Shown here: in pieces, positions 1-15,265 of the stretch
How positions within the stretch are numbered: position 1 is the first letter of the stretch
Layout: the number at the start of each line of letters is the position of its first letter
Assembly: GCA_963277665.1 (NCBI GenBank)
Contig: OY728153.1
Location: 270,356,250-270,420,249, forward strand
DNA length: 64,000 bases
DNA from: Viscum album
Lineage: Eukaryota; Streptophyta; Magnoliopsida; Santalales; Viscaceae
Direction of reading: 5' to 3'
Notes under the pieces: generated by a model
The model's input: the letters and a program-made list of their open reading frames with translations, nothing else
Databases searched by the model: none
What the model was told of the DNA's origin: nothing
Position numbers and translations under genes: made by a program

Positions 1-2824
1 TGGTGAACACATACAGAACACCAATTTAACCGATAAGTTAAAAAATGAACAATATTTGAAACAAAACATAATAGATGAGTGAGAAGAAACAATATAAAAA
101 AATTAAAAAATATTTATAACTCAACTATCTATTGTAACACACATAGAACAACCTAGATTAAGAGTTAATTTCATATAAAATTTGAATACAATGTTTTTAA
201 AATTAATAGTAACCAAGAAATTCAAATTCAATTGAAAATATAAAATATACACCCAAAGTTTAACCAAGAAAACATATTTTTAATAGAGAAATAAAAATAT
301 GATACTAATTTGTATCCATGGGGAAATAAAAATTATTAAACACCTAAAATCATCCTAACAATCTCAAAATGTAAGAAAAATTTAGATCTAATGGAAATAA
401 AATATACTACTCAAGAACAATAAATTATCAAAATATTTAATGGATTCATTATGTGGGATTCATTAAATACACTTATTCACATATGAATATCCCACCCCAT
501 TAAAAAACCTAAAATTTTCGTCAATATTGAGCTTCAAGGTGGAAGGAACCATTAAGGATGTTTATGTTTAAAATTACTTATATATCAGCAGTTCAGAATC
601 ATTAAAACGGGTCACAAAAATCTAAATCTTATGTTTTGAACCACAAATTCCTTCAAAAAATAACAGAAAACATGCAAAAAGATATATATCTTTCCACTTC
701 ATAAGATATTAGTTTAAATGCAATATATTTTAAGGTAAAGTGCATTCAATAACATGAAATTAAAAATGATTTTCATTTATATAAAAAAATAAGTATGAAA
801 AACCATTATTTTAGTAGAAAAGAACATTTTAAATAGAAAAATCAATCAATTAAAATTTATTTATGATTTTAATATGAAAATAGAACTTTTAAAACAATTT
901 CCTTAATTCCAATACAATTAAAAGCTGTTTTTAGAGTGATGAAACAAGATTTTAAATCTATTTCACAACAATTATTAACAATGCATATTTATGAATGAAA
1001 AAAATCCATATTTAATTCAAAATATGATCTATATTCTGACATTTCCACCAATATTTATTGAATGGGTACACATGATTCAATTTATACATATCAATAATAT
1101 TCAATTGCACATTGTATATAACATGTATGTAAATCAAATTTAGTATGTTGGCATGTTCATTTTAGTACAAAAAACAAGAGTAAAATGCAAGTAAATTTAT
1201 ACCTTCCCTTACAATTATTTTCATGAATATAATAAAAATTTAAATAATAAAAATAAATAAAGAGTAAAAATAAAACATGATATTCCTATTCTAATTAGGA
1301 TGAAGATAAAAATATTTTTTCACAATGTAGAATATGATGCCTTATATTTCCCTAAAAAGAAACCACAAAAACATTATTAAATTTGAAATAAAAGTAAACC
1401 ATACTAGGAAGTATTTAATATAGGTATAAATTTGTATAAAATGATATTTAGATGAGTGTCTATCTAATTTATACTTTATTTCTTATATATAAAAAATAAT
1501 TTTTTAATAAGTCTAAAAAAGTTAAAACATAAAAAAGGATACTCTTCGGATAACCCTCTAAGGGGTTGTATGTTTATACTCTCCATATCTAAATGTCTTG
1601 TATTAATCTTCAATAAAATGAAGTATGTGGTTTCTTTATTACGAATCACCAAATATACTTAATTCTTATTAATTTATATACACATTAGTTACTAATATTA
1701 GCATAAAAAACTTATGATATGAGATATTCTTTGAAAATACCTAAAGATTTCACCACACCTCTTCAAGTTCTTTTCCAATTATATGATCCATTGCAGGTAG
1801 ATAAAAAAAACTAAGAGATCTATCCTCAATAAAAATTCCCATCCAGTAAACTTTTACACTTCCACTTAAACTTTTTCCACCTATATTGTGGCTTCCAATC
1901 TATTATCCTCAACATCTACCACAATTGAATTTTCAATAAAAACTAGGAGTTCCAAAAGTTCATCCAAAGGTTTATTATAAAATTACAATTGACTCTATAG
2001 AATCTTGAATAAATTATATATCTAATTATATCCTATACAAGGAGAATAATAAAAAAGATAATCTCTATATATTAATTATCAAAAAACACAAACTTTTCAG
2101 AGAAGTTATCATCTCCATATAGAATTTTATCATTCTCAATATAAAATTAATCTATGGTCCTAGGAGAATGTTTGGGATAGGATTGAGGTAGTTAACCTCC
2201 CACTATGTATTCTTAAATTTAATGAACTAAATAGTAGTGTCTATATTTAAATTGTTCAAACTATTCAATAATGGAAACCCAATTCAATGGGTTAGAAGAA
2301 ATGAAATCATCCCAGTGAGTATTAGAGATAATTTGTTCCTAAAAACATGTCCAAAATTTTTAAACTAATCTTGACTCTCCTATCATCTTACCTTAATACT
2401 AATCTAAATTTTTTTGTATTGAACTAAAATCTTAGAAACCATGGGATAATCATATTAAAAAATATAGAGCATTAGATCCTCTAAAAATTATTTTTCTATG
2501 TATTCTTAAAAATCAAGTTGAAGTTCTACCCTACTCTTTTGATCCTATTAGGCTGAACCAATATTTTATTCAAAAAATTTCACCATTGGATGAGAAAAAT
2601 CCATTTCATCATCTATGATCTCTCTAGATTTCTTGTTATTGTAGTAAACAATGAAAATATTTCATTATGATACTCAGTTATTGTACCGGTGAGTAATCTA
2701 ACTATGAATATAATTTAAAACCTTGAGGGTCAATCACTATTGAAAAATTAAATTAAAAAAGTCAATATTGACAAACAAACTAGCCTCAATATCAACGACT
2801 CAAATTTCTATGTTTCCTTCTCAT

Positions 2825-2829
2825 GAAAC
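2825..2829. other. Target-site duplication, left (GAAAC)
   Basis: Five bases identical to 4,817-4,821 on the other side of the solo LTR. A 5-bp duplication is the normal footprint of LTR retrotransposon integrase. Confidence 0.65.
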
Positions 2830-4816
2830 TATATGTTCCAGGTGCAGCAGATGCACAGTTGGACTTACACCCACTTTAATTTTTTCCATGATAAATTATT
2901 ATTCATGGATGAATACAATGATGAACGCATGTCGCCACAGAATAGAATCAAAGATTTAGAGTAAGAAGGAAAAGGCCCCAATCCTTTAGAGAAGATATTG
3001 CACATCATGTTTATAAATAATTTAATTATTTTCACAATGAAATGAATACCTGTATCTTCGGTATTTCCGACGTTGATGATGTTGATCATCAGGAATGACC
3101 CTTTAGGATTATCTCACTGTGATTGCAAGGATCCAAAATAGAATCCCTCTAGCGGTGATCCACATGTGCTCCGATGGACTTCGATCGACACAACTCATTA
3201 TTTGGGGGCTAGCATGGTGAAACATGTGTCTTGTTTCAGAAATTATTGATCCCTTGTTCTTAAGCCTTGATATATATCTCCTGTTATTGAGAGAGGTGGG
3301 AAGAGGATTCGAGAGAGATTTTTTTTCTCAATTATTCTCAATTCACTGGGCCTGAAGTTTAGTACATGGCACAAAATATTTATGTGTCTATTTATCAACA
3401 TGGGGCTTCAGTTACAATATTTAATTTCATAACAGAAATTAAATACATTAATAACCTTAGAGAAAAACCATTATTGTAATAATAATACCCTGTCATTATT
3501 TATGGGGCACCAACTTTTGAAAAATAGAATTATTAATAAAATTCCACATCACAAAATGATAGCAGCATTATTGTTATTATTTTAATTTTTGCCAACAAGT
3601 TAAATAATTATCTACCATCTTGTGAATAATTATTTTACTACCAGAACAACCATGGTCCACTCGAACTCCACATCCATTTATTTAACACCCTAATAAATAA
3701 ATAAATAAGTATTTTATTTACAAACTAGTATATAAATATTTATTAAATTTTAAATAAATTAAATATATATATTTTACCCACAATCCAGTGAAGAAATATT
3801 TATTTAATTTATGCAATCAATTTAACTTGAATAAAGTTATTCCACAATCCTGAGAATAATATTTATTTCATCAATTAAATTCAAATAGAATTTAACCGAG
3901 ACCACAAAAAACACTTTGTGTGTGACCCTCTCAGATTCATTCTTGTTAGCATTAGGAAGGCTTTCCTAAAGTCCCGGATTATTGTCTAACAACAGGAAAA
4001 GGCACCCAAGAGAAAGAAATTAAAGTCTCAATAATAACATACAAAAACTTACTATTTAATATAATACTTTTGTCTCTATATCTCATGAAGCAGGTTTCAT
4101 GATAGTGTCCTCAACCTTTTTGAATGATACGTTGCTCCTTAAATACCTAAAATAAACTCTTCATTACACTATGTCCATAGAATTTCATACGATGGTTCTA
4201 TTTCAATCAATGGTCCGATATATCAACTTCCATAAATGGAAGGGACAAATCCTTCCTCAAATTATCCATTAATAACATGACACTCGTGACTCTTCGAACA
4301 TACCCTACTTCCCGCCGACTGTCTGCATAACAGTTTTCATCAGAAAATCAAAATGCACGAGTCGTGACACATATTAATGATAATATTAATCTCTAAGGTT
4401 CATTACAAATGCCAACAAATAGGAATATTTGATGACACCAAAACATGCTGAATTCCTACTGTCGGATCTATTCCCATAATCTCCTGTCTTGGAGATTACC
4501 AAATGCAAACATAATTAGATGAAGTCTCATATTCTTACGAGTACCTGTACTTTATGGTCTTTATGTTATATTTCCCATCATAATATTTCATCCAACCAAA
4601 AAACTATATTTAAGAATATTGTTATAGCATTTAAAGGTTCTCATCATAGCGGGAAACATCAATGACGTTATCAATGCAAAAAATACTCTAGGACATCATT
4701 ATATCATATTCATGAAGAATAATGAAATATATGTGAAAGATATTTAATATTTAATTACTTTAAATATCCATGTAATCAAGGTACAAATAGCTGGTTCTAG
4801 GACACCAACTGTAATA
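2830..4816. mobile_element. Solo LTR (probable LTR retrotransposon remnant)
   Basis: This 1,987-bp block is absent from the right copy of the surrounding repeat, so it is a clean insertion. It is flanked by a perfect 5-bp direct repeat GAAAC (2,825-2,829 and 4,817-4,821), and the right copy has the unoccupied site GAGAC at 9,950-9,954. The ends read TA...TA, which fits LTR ends TG...CA after one G-to-A and one C-to-T change. Just inside each end, ACAGTTGG (about 2,854) and CCAACTGT (about 4,805) form an 8-bp inverted repeat. The block is GC-richer than its surroundings, carries no ORF and has no second LTR, so a solo LTR left by LTR-LTR recombination is the best reading. Superfamily and orientation are not certain. 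Confidence 0.72.
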
Positions 4817-4821
4817 GAAAC
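4817..4821. other. Target-site duplication, right (GAAAC)
   Basis: Right partner of 2,825-2,829. Sequence after it realigns with the right repeat copy ('cagtgtctaaaatt' against 'cattgtgtctgac'). Confidence 0.65.
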
Positions 4822-7083
4822 TGGTTAAAAATGTTATTTACAATCTCTCTAGATATAACACAGTGTCTAAAATTAGGTTCATCTCAATGAGGTAAATCAT
4901 TCATAAAAGTGAATCTTAAAAAATAATTTTGGGTTTTTTTTATTTTTAAAATAATTAAAATATGAACAAAAATTATTGGAAAAAAGAAAAAAATAGAAAT
5001 ATAGAATCAAGAAGATGATAAAACAGTTTGTAGGAAGCTAAAATAATCCTTAATTATTCCACTTTTTTTATTAACTATCATCAATCTAATGAAATATTTA
5101 ACCTTAAATTGATAAGATGACTCAATGAAATTATATATGTCTCAGTTAACATGACCGATCTCTGTAAAAAAATTGAACATCCATGCAAGGATAATTCAAA
5201 ATTCAAGAAAATTTTCTCTAATGTGAAAAGAAACACTCAAAACAATCATTGAAAAAGGATGTATCACAGGAAAGAATAACAGATTTAAGTTCATCGAGCT
5301 ACACATCATCACTCACCTCAGTCATATCGAATAAAACAAATTAATAATGGAAAAAAGAGTAAGAATAAGAGAGAAGGAAACAAATTGAAAGAGTTAAAAT
5401 TCCATCGTAACTCCCTATAAAACTATCATTACTACCTAAGAGTTAGGATTCAAGTAATGATCATTTATTATATGAATCTATAGAAAACATCAAGATTAAC
5501 ATTATATAACTAGTTAGTGGAAAAAACTTCTATTTTTTATGTTTAAAGAACACTATATATAGATATAAAAATGAAAATTTATTTATAGTAGAGAAAATAT
5601 ATAGAATAATCTAAAGTTAAATAATTTGAAATATTCTCTATGTAAAATATAATTGACTCCCAATTTATAAATTTAAAAAGTATATATCCAAAAAAACATC
5701 TATCTATAAAAATAAACCATGTGGAAAAAATTATATATGTTCTTAAGCAAGATACGAATGACATTCCTATGACTTTAGATTCAACTTCTAACCATAAATT
5801 CCCCCCATATGATTCTATATTTGGATCCACATAAAAACCAACAAGTTGAATTCCATGATTTATTCATATTTAGTGATTCTATATCAATCTTCATCTTGGT
5901 TTGTCTTATACCCCCTTTCTTTTATTTCTATTAGTTAGCATAATAGGTTATTCTGAGTATGATTTTAGTCAAAATTTAATCCATCCACGTTATCTCAATT
6001 TAATATCATGTAAGCTTGATGTATTCTAGATTTAATCTTCCACACCTTGAAGTTAATATGGGATTTCTTATATATCTTAACTTCATGACTAGATCACCTT
6101 GAATAGAATTTTTTTACTACACATAATTTATACTTAGCTGGTTTTCCTTACATGAGGTATGATTTAATCATACATGAACAATCCAGCGGTTATGCTAATA
6201 TGATGTAGCACTTGTATTCTTGGGGTTCACATGATGGGGTGCCTTTTATTTTTTAATCATTTATACATGAGTGAAAATGAATCTTACATAGGTTTTCATA
6301 ACTCTTACACATGTATTATCTTTATTAAATTCTACCTCATCTACCTCACAATGAATCTTCCATGAGTTATAGATGAATATTTTGAATTCATCTACAGAAT
6401 AAAACCTTTATAAAATTCTAAAAAAAAATAATTATAAAAAAGTTCAACCATGTATTTTCAATCATTAAAAAGTTATATTTTTTCCAATAAATTATATTTA
6501 TATGAAAAAATGGAACATTAAAAATATTGATTAAAAAATTGAAACCCATTAAAACACCTTATAAATGACATTTAAATAAAATTTTAATAACGAATGGTAA
6601 AAAATATTGAATATATATAAATATATATGTGTGTGAAATAAAATATTAATAGCATAATTTATCACAAAAAACTCACATTTTCAGAAAAATTTTTCCATGA
6701 AAAAATTTTCAACTCAAGATGATAAAAATTAAATTATTTACATTTTAAATCATATTTTAACAATAAAAACACAATAAATTCACAAAATTAATGTTGAAAA
6801 CATGTATTCAAATAACGTCACATAAAATTCCCCCACACTTAATACATTTATTATCCTTAAGAAATCAAATCAACATATTCTATGAATGTCAAATATTCTA
6901 AAAAATAAAGGATTATAATTCCAATAATGAAGTGATTTTCAAAAGTTTTTACTCCCATGGTATCTTTATAGAAGAAATGAATTATTACCCTCTTAAAAAA
7001 GGTTTTCAGTAATATAGTTTTTAGTTTTGAAAAAGGGGATAAATTTGAATATTTTGAAAGGAGTTAAACAAACCCCCATCATT

Positions 7084-10000
7084 ATGGTGAATACACACAT
7101 AACCCAAATTTGAACCAAAAATTAATAGATCAGAATAATCATATGCACAACTTGATGGATGAGTGTTCATAAATTATAATTAATATCTAATCACAATTAG
7201 ATATCAACCATCAGTTTTGACACACATAGTTCAACTAGGACTAGGAGATCATTTCTTAGACCATACGAATGTAAATTTTATCAGTTTAACTCCAATGAGG
7301 AAATTAAAATTCAATTTAAAATGCAAAATCTAGTCCCAAAATTTTGATAAGAAAATGTATTTTCAAGATTTAAATGAAATGATATCACTAAATTGAAACT
7401 AGGGGAAATAAAATTTATTAACCATATCTAAGTAGTAAAATAATCTCAAAATATAATAAAAATTTAGTCTTAGTGTGTTTGAAAAATACTACACAAGAAC
7501 ATTCAATTTACAAAATATTTAAAGGAAATATTGACGTGGAAACTACTAAGTATAGTTCAACACATATGAAGGAACCGACCACACAATTTAAACAACTATA
7601 TTTTTTCAATATTTAACTTCAAGGTGGAAGACACAATTAAGTCTTTTTATGCTAAAAAATATTTATAAATCATATGTTCCGAATAATTTATAAGGGTTAC
7701 ACCAAGATCAATGTTAAAATTTTTCCCACAAATTCCTACAAAAAAATTGAAAACATGAACAAATGTTTTCCAATCAGATGCTTTAATTTTTTTACTATAC
7801 ATACAATATTTTTATGGTATATTGTATGGTAGAACATGAATTCCAAAATGAAATTATGTTATACCGAAAAAAAACCATGTAAAACCATTATTTTATTATA
7901 TGATAACATGTCAACTAGAGGAAAAAAACAATAGGAAATTAATCATTATTTCAGAAAAAAATACTTTGAGAAAAATATAAAAATTTCTTAAAAAAACCAA
8001 TGTGGGTTTTAATGTGCTAATTGTATTTCAAAAAATATATTCATAATTATTTTCAATAAAATATATTTATGAAATCATAACCCCTTTAACATTTCAAAAC
8101 AAATTCTACATTAAAAAATAAAAAACAAAGAGAACAAAATGATGACGCGTGATTCAAGTTAAATAACTTAATAATATTATATTTCACATAGCAAACAACA
8201 TGTATATTAAAAAAATTTACATTATAACATGTTTATCCTAAAAAAAATGTATAGTATGAAAATAAATACTAAACCTTCCCCCAAAACATTTTCTAAGGCA
8301 TATAATAAAAATTTAAACCCTATAATGAAATAGAGCAGAATAATACAACCTGAGGTTACATTATTGAGTAGGTAGTAGATAAAAATTATCTTACATAATG
8401 TGGAATATGTTATATTTTATTTCCTTACAAAGAAATAATAAAATAATTATTAAAATTTTAAAACACATAAAGTATAATATATTTTAAATTATTTTTTTTA
8501 ATATTAAGATAGTAAAAATTTAACTTTAATGAATTTTCTAACTAGTGTATCATTTATTTCATATTAAGAAAACATTAAATCATGTATTATACTAATACTA
8601 AACCAATGAAAAAATAAAAAAATTAATAATAGGATAATGTTGGAAAAAACCCCCGAAGGAGTGATGTGTTTATTCTGACCATTTTTGGACTATCTTTTGT
8701 TTATCCTAAATCTAATGAGGGATGTGGTTTATTTCTCAAGAACCAAAAAATTAACTTTATTAAAATGTGTTTCCATAAACAATGGTTCCTAAGAGAAGTA
8801 TAAAAATATTCCTCGATAAATACTTCTTTGAAATTTTATAAATATGTATCCACCTTCTCTCTAGGTTCAATTTCACTTAAATGGTCCAAGGCATGTAGAA
8901 AAATAAAAATTAAGTATTTTCATCATCATTAAAAATTCCTTGTCCAATATAATTTCTCAATTACAATTCAACTATCTACTCCTCATATGTGGCTTTAACA
9001 CCATCATCCCCAACATCTCCAAAAATTGATTTTTAAAGAAAAATTAATTGTTTTAGAAGTTCATTAATAAGTGTATTCTTAAATTATACATAACTCTATT
9101 GAATATTGAATTAATTAGTTGTCTCATTAAATCCTACACAGATAGAAATAAAATAAGGAATAACATCAATATATTTATTGTCAAATAAAATAACGATTTA
9201 TTATAAAAATTACTCATTTACCCATTAATTTTTATCTTAATGACCGTCCAAAAAATATCTATACTTTTAGGAGTATATATAGGATAGTAGAGAGGTATTA
9301 AATATCCTCCATCCTCTTCTAAAAATTCACCACCATAAAGGTGGTATGTTCTATAGGATGTTAAAGGATATCTTTAACATGTTCATCCTTTTTTTTAACA
9401 TCGAACAACTATAGATAGGTTAAAAGATGAAATCATCCCACTAATTTTTAGAGATACTTTTTTCTTCAAAAACATATCCAGCTTTTTCACCTCAACTTGA
9501 TCCCCCTCTTTGCAGCCCTCAATACTGCTGTCACAAAATTTATTATGAAATTTCATCTTAGAAACCATAATAAAATAATGGTAAAAAGGGGAAACTCCAT
9601 CTCTTCTTTAAATTATTTTTTTGAGACTAATTTAAAATATTGACGAACTCCTTCCCTCCTTCTTTAATTCTCTCTAGTAAATCAATATCTTGAGAACAAA
9701 TTTTATCATTAGATGAGAAAAATCTCAAAAAACATATGTGATCCCTCTACCTTAATATTTTTATAACCTATATAAAAAATATTCAATTTTATCATTACAT
9801 TTGTATATAACTGAGTAATATAATAGTGAATCTAATTAAAAAACCCAAGATTCCACCCCTTTTGATAATTTTAATAAAGTAAAAGTGAAGATTCACTAAA
9901 AATAATTGACTTCGCATCAAAGACACCCACTTTTACATGGATTTATTGTGAGACTTGTAAAAAATTAATTTATAATCTCCCAAATTATAACATTGTGTCT

Positions 10001-12123
10001 GACTATGACATCATCTCAAGGAAAAAAAGAATTCATCAAAGTGAATAATCGAAAATGTTTTTGTGTTTTTTTATTCTATAAAAATGAAGATATAAAGAAC
10101 AGTAATGGAAAAAAATAAAAACAAAGAAAAAATAGAAAAGAAGAAGTAAGAAGATGAAAAAAAATTTAATATGAAATTGGATAGTCCTCAATTTCTCTAC
10201 TTTTCTACTATCTATCATAGATTTATTTAAATATTTAACCATCAATTGATAGACTTAGTAATTGATGGAACTAATTCCTTATATCAAATAACCTATATCA
10301 CAAAAAATAGTGAACATTCATTCAAAAACTTATCAAAGTATATAAATATTTTACCTAATGTAAAATTAAAATCTCCAAAGAATAATTTTAAAAAGGATGT
10401 CACATGAAAAAATAAATTTTTAGTCCATAAAGTCACATGTCATCACTCACATCACTCACATCGAATGTGTTAAAAAAGAAGGGAAAAAGGATAATAGTAA
10501 GTGAGTAAAAACCTATTATAGTAGTGAATTTTTTAACACAACTCCCAACATCAATGTCACTACTGGATAAGAGTGAATAATATGGTGATGATCATTGAAT
10601 TTAAAATCTATATAGAACATAAATATTCAATTCATGGAATTAGTTAGTCAGATATCCCTATATTTATGAATTCTAAATTATACCACAGAGATAGAAACAT
10701 ATCAATTTTTTTATAGTTCATAAATTATATAACAAAACATAGAGTTATAGAATGAGAAATAGCCTCCATATAAAATATAATGAACCCCTATTTATAAATG
10801 AAATAAGAATACATTCACAAAATCATCTAATAATTAGAATGATCTATGTGGAACAAACTATAATTGTTTTTAGAATGTTTTGTATGACATTTATATGAAT
10901 TTGGCTTTATCATCTAACCAGAAACTATCCACACATGTGATTCTAGTTTTGAATTTACATAATAAGTGCCTGAAAATATTCTAATGTTGACTCATATTCA
11001 AATATTATCTAACAATATTTAGATTCATCAGGCTCATACCCCTTACTTTGATTTTTAATTTTAATTTTAATCAACATTTAATTCATCCATGTTTTTACAG
11101 TTGAATCTCACACGAGATCATGGTTTTCCATATTTAATTGTCTATAACTTGACGTTCATCTAGGATCTCTTATAAATCTTGATCTCATAGATAACTCATC
11201 TTTCCTATTCTTTTAATTATTCCTACATTGATTTTAAAATTAGGCGGTTCTCCTAACATAGTTAATCATATGTGAGTACATTAATGATTTTACTGATCTG
11301 ATATAGCACTTACAGGCTTGTAGTTCACTTGAAATAACACATTGTATTTTCTTGTAATTCATTCATGAGTTAAAAGGACTCTTAAACATTTCTTTATGAT
11401 GCTTACAAAGGGATTCTATTTTCAGAATTTATCATTCACTACCACATAAGGACTCTTACACATGTTGGAGATGAATATTATTAATTAAACAACGAAATAG
11501 AACACTTATAAAGTTTTAAAAACATAAATATTTTCTAAAAGATTCAATAATGTATTTTTAGGAAAAAATAAAAAATATTATAATTTGTTCCATGAAATTA
11601 TATTTAATTTAAAAACATAGAACATTGAAGATATTGAATCCAAAATCTCAACCATTTAAAAATCCATCAAAATAATATTTCAATAATAATTTAAAAAAAA
11701 TCCAAAAAATATTTTTTTTCTAAAAACACACATACATTAAAATAAAGAAAAACTGTTCAATTTATAATGAAAAATTAACATTTTCATTAAAATATTCAAC
11801 GAATAACATTTTTCATCTAATAATGATCACAATTAAAATATATACCATTAACATCACATATTAACATAAATATTGTATATAATAAAATACAAGTGACAAA
11901 TATGTATAAAAACAAATCCATATTAGAGATTTATATCAAGGTACACAAAATTAAATTCTACAGTTTATATCCTTTGAATTTTTATAAAATTTATTCCATT
12001 CATTTTTATATAGTTAAGTGTAGAACCATTGGTGATTATGGCTTCAATATCAATGGTCAGGGGTCCATTGTGGTAGAAGAAACATTCATTATTTTCATGG
12101 ATTATATTTTAAAAGAAATGCAT
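7084..12123. repeat. Right copy of the ~5.1-kb direct repeat
   Basis: Collinear with 1-6,800, without the solo LTR. Clear alignment runs to about 11,905. The last 200 bp before element C show no partner in the window. No gene is supported: the small ORFs are not shared with the left copy in a coding-like way. Because the copies are almost adjacent, with at most about 280 bp between them, a tandem duplication fits better than a pair of LTRs, although the left end lies outside the window. Confidence 0.6.
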
Positions 12124-15100
12124 TGAAGTTACACAGGAGTGGGTATAGTCACCTTGGGGGTATGGGGTGAGTAAGTTTTGAATGATTTTTTAATGAATTC
12201 TTATCTACTTAAACTTTTACCCATTTTAAATAATACGCAAAATATCCAAACCATTATTAGTTGTTATGATATAAATTAATCTATTTTTCTCTTACCTAAC
12301 ATAAAAAAACAAGATGAAAATTTTAATGTGAAGTAATGAGAAGAACACAACATTTTTATAAGGTTGAACCCCATCATAGAAAACATAATCCATGCTGTGT
12401 ATTGCTACTATCATGAGTTATAGATTCTATACTATATAAAACAAGTGGTAATTCATTAAACTTTATTATAAATTTACTATTGTGAATCCTATGCTTACAG
12501 AAATTCCCCCCATGCTTCGTAATGTCCCAGTTGATATATACAACATCATATTGTCTTTAGTCTCTTTACTGGATTTATAATGCATCCCACATTCCACTTT
12601 AAGATTTAAGATGACATTAGATAAAGGAAATTATATATTATTCCAAAATAGAGTCTTTAAATTACTTGTGAAATTCTATTATATTATATGTAGTTTGGTC
12701 TCTTCTAGTGACCACGTAACCGTATTTCGCAAAGAATCTGATTGTTGGTTTCTATTATAGTTTTAGAAGGGTTTTCTATGGCCAATGATTGATCTATAAA
12801 TATATATGGATGTTATAATTCCTTCACTCTTTTTCTTCTTCCTTATTCATTTAACATCACTATTTTGAATTCTATAATATTGGGTATCATAGGATTTTTA
12901 CTTCTTCACATCATGATTTTAGTGAATGGATCAACAATTCATAAATATCATTAGTTACTTCTTCTTACATAATAAAAAAAGGTTATTCATTAGGAATTAG
13001 GTGTCACGTTATCTTCCTATCTCTAAAATATATGTATTTTTTATTTCTTCTTCCCGCCCTTTATATTCACTAATCATAAAATATACTTTCTATATATTTA
13101 ATATAGAAAATATCCTTTAATATAATATGGAATTCTCCTAAATAATTAATTATTTAAAAATTTCTATAAAAATATAATTATGCTACATTCCCAAATATTC
13201 TCTTAGTCTCAATAACATATTCTTTATCTCATTTTCTCACTGACATAATGGGGGTGTGTTCCCACATTCACTAAATATTCCATTTTCTTCAACTACATGC
13301 CTCTAATGACTTTATAGGAATACCATTTTCTCATTTCTCTCACATTTTATATTATTTTATCCAATAATAATTTTCAATCCTTTTATTTCTTCTAAATAGT
13401 TTTGGATAATTCATCTCAAACATAAATCCATAAAAACACATAGTTACGTTAATCTCTATTTCTATAAAAAAATAAAATATAATTAATACTATTGTGGTAT
13501 TAATCATCTTATCACATCATGGAAGTCTTTGAAATTTAAATATAAGCTCCAACATGTTTCTTTTTTATTATATATCACCATTGAATGATCATCTCAATTC
13601 ATAGTAAAAATTTAAGAACAAATTTATGATGTTTGAATCATGACGACTAGTAAGAGAATCATCAAATTTAAGTTCCAACAATTCATTATTCTTTAATATC
13701 AAATATTTATTTTTGAAATTTCCATATTTTAAAATCCTAGATTAATGAAATAGCAACCTATTCATTTTATTCTCATTAAATATTCCATAAATCATGGGTT
13801 GAATCATGTTTTAATAATAAATCATGGTATTTTAATCTTGAATAATAACTTCAACATTATCTAATATTATTTCTTCAAAATATTTATCCTATAATTCTTA
13901 TTCTATAGATATCCCCCAATATGTCTATATATAATATTATATGAAAGATCCAAAAAAATAGTACATATTAGTATTGTGATCAAAACAAATATATTATGAA
14001 TATTGTAAGATAATTCTCTTTCCCAACTTTACAATCTCTATAAAATCATCTAAAAAATACTCCTTAAACATATTAAATATGTACATAAGATGACATACTT
14101 AACCATATTTACTATTCCTCAGGTAGGAACTTCTTACACATGGTTCTCAAATTTATACATATCCCTTAATTTTTAAATTTTAATCTGCGAATCATAAGAA
14201 AATATTATACATTCCAGGAATTTTTCAAATTAGAATTACTCCATAAAAAAATAACATATATAATCTAATAGTTGTGTATATCAACCAAAAATCATAAATG
14301 TCAAATGGATTTTCTAATGTTTTAGTTATGAGGTTTAAAAACAAATTATATATGAATAAAACATTAAACACATAATTTTTCTTGTTTAATTTTCCAGTTA
14401 TAAGGTAATACACATATTTTATATACAAACACATCATAGACATCATATTCATTTTCTAACTTTCCACTTCCAAGCCCACTATAATTTATTACATTCGAAT
14501 ATAGACTTATATAAAATTTCACCTAAAATTTAGAAATGTTGAATTCCTTTAAATAAGCTCTGAACCTATATAATTTATCTCAGGGATATTCAAATTAGTT
14601 TAATTGAATGCAAATAACTTTGTAAAATTTAATAATATTTCCAAAGTCTTTAGACATCAAATACAATGTCATATAGAATATAAATGACTCAATTTATAGA
14701 ACTTCAATGACTTTCATCACAATTAAATTATGGATTCACTTTATACTTCCCTAAACATTCATTCCAAGATATCTTTCAGAGTATTCATCACCCATCATTC
14801 TAAAAAATACTCGAATGATTTTTCAATGTTCTAAGAGGCATTTAATTTTAATAACAAATCTTAAATCAATTTACTTAGTTAAACCATCAAATATTACTTG
14901 CAACATATGGTATAAAATTATTCTATTATTCAATATCAATTTTCTTGAGTCTTTACAATCCAAATCTCATATCATCAGATATAAATACTTCTCACTAAGA
15001 AATAAATAACCTATTCAAATTTAGTGCCATATGATTGAAACCACTATTAAATGTTCTATTAAAAAAAACATAAAAATGTTTCCCATTAATTTATGAGAAG

Positions 15101-15265
15101 GATTCTAATATTTTTCATCGGGTAATACTTTCATCACCCAAGTTCAATATAAATTGACTTTCATTCAAATAAATATGTTGTAAAAAAACACTATTAGAAA
15201 AATTAATCCATTTGGATTCTTAAATTTCACCCTTTTAATTTTTTTCAATTCCCAATTAACTTCCA
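12124..15265. repeat. Element C, left LTR
   Basis: 3,142 bp, collinear with 18,517-21,656 throughout. Matched landmarks include 'gtgtgttccc' (13,253 against 19,670), 'ggataattcatct' (13,404 against 19,811), 'cctcaggtagga' (14,124 against 20,517) and 'catcacccaag' against 'aataacccaag' near the right end. Divergence is high, clearly above that of elements A and B. Confidence 0.6.

Larger units (their letters stand above)
1..7083. repeat. Left copy of a ~5.1-kb direct repeat (truncated by window start)
   Basis: The opening bases (TGGTGAACACATACAG) match 7,084 onwards, and collinear similarity continues at about the same offset to about 6,800. Examples are the 'cttcaaggtggaag' segment (about 534 against 7,617), the 'gatgaaatcatcccac'-like segment (about 2,300 against 9,425) and the 'catcatcactcac' segment (about 5,307 against 10,439). 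Without the solo LTR at 2,830-4,816 the repeat period is about 5.1 kb. The copies are strongly diverged and rich in indels. No coding sequence is recognisable; the short ORFs here are chance. From 6,800 to 7,083 similarity to the right copy is lost. That stretch includes a 'ttcccccacactta' motif of the kind often seen antisense to the 3' end of plant Ty3/gypsy pol, but nothing firmer. Confidence 0.6.

Noticed and set aside
11893..12126. Plus-strand ORF of 77 codons next to element C
   Set aside because: Low-complexity AT-rich composition, no counterpart in the left repeat copy and no recognisable motif.
12360..12390. Second B-box-like site (aaggttgaacccc) and a similar one at about 18,758
   Set aside because: No A box at the right distance; both lie at equivalent places in the two LTRs of element C.
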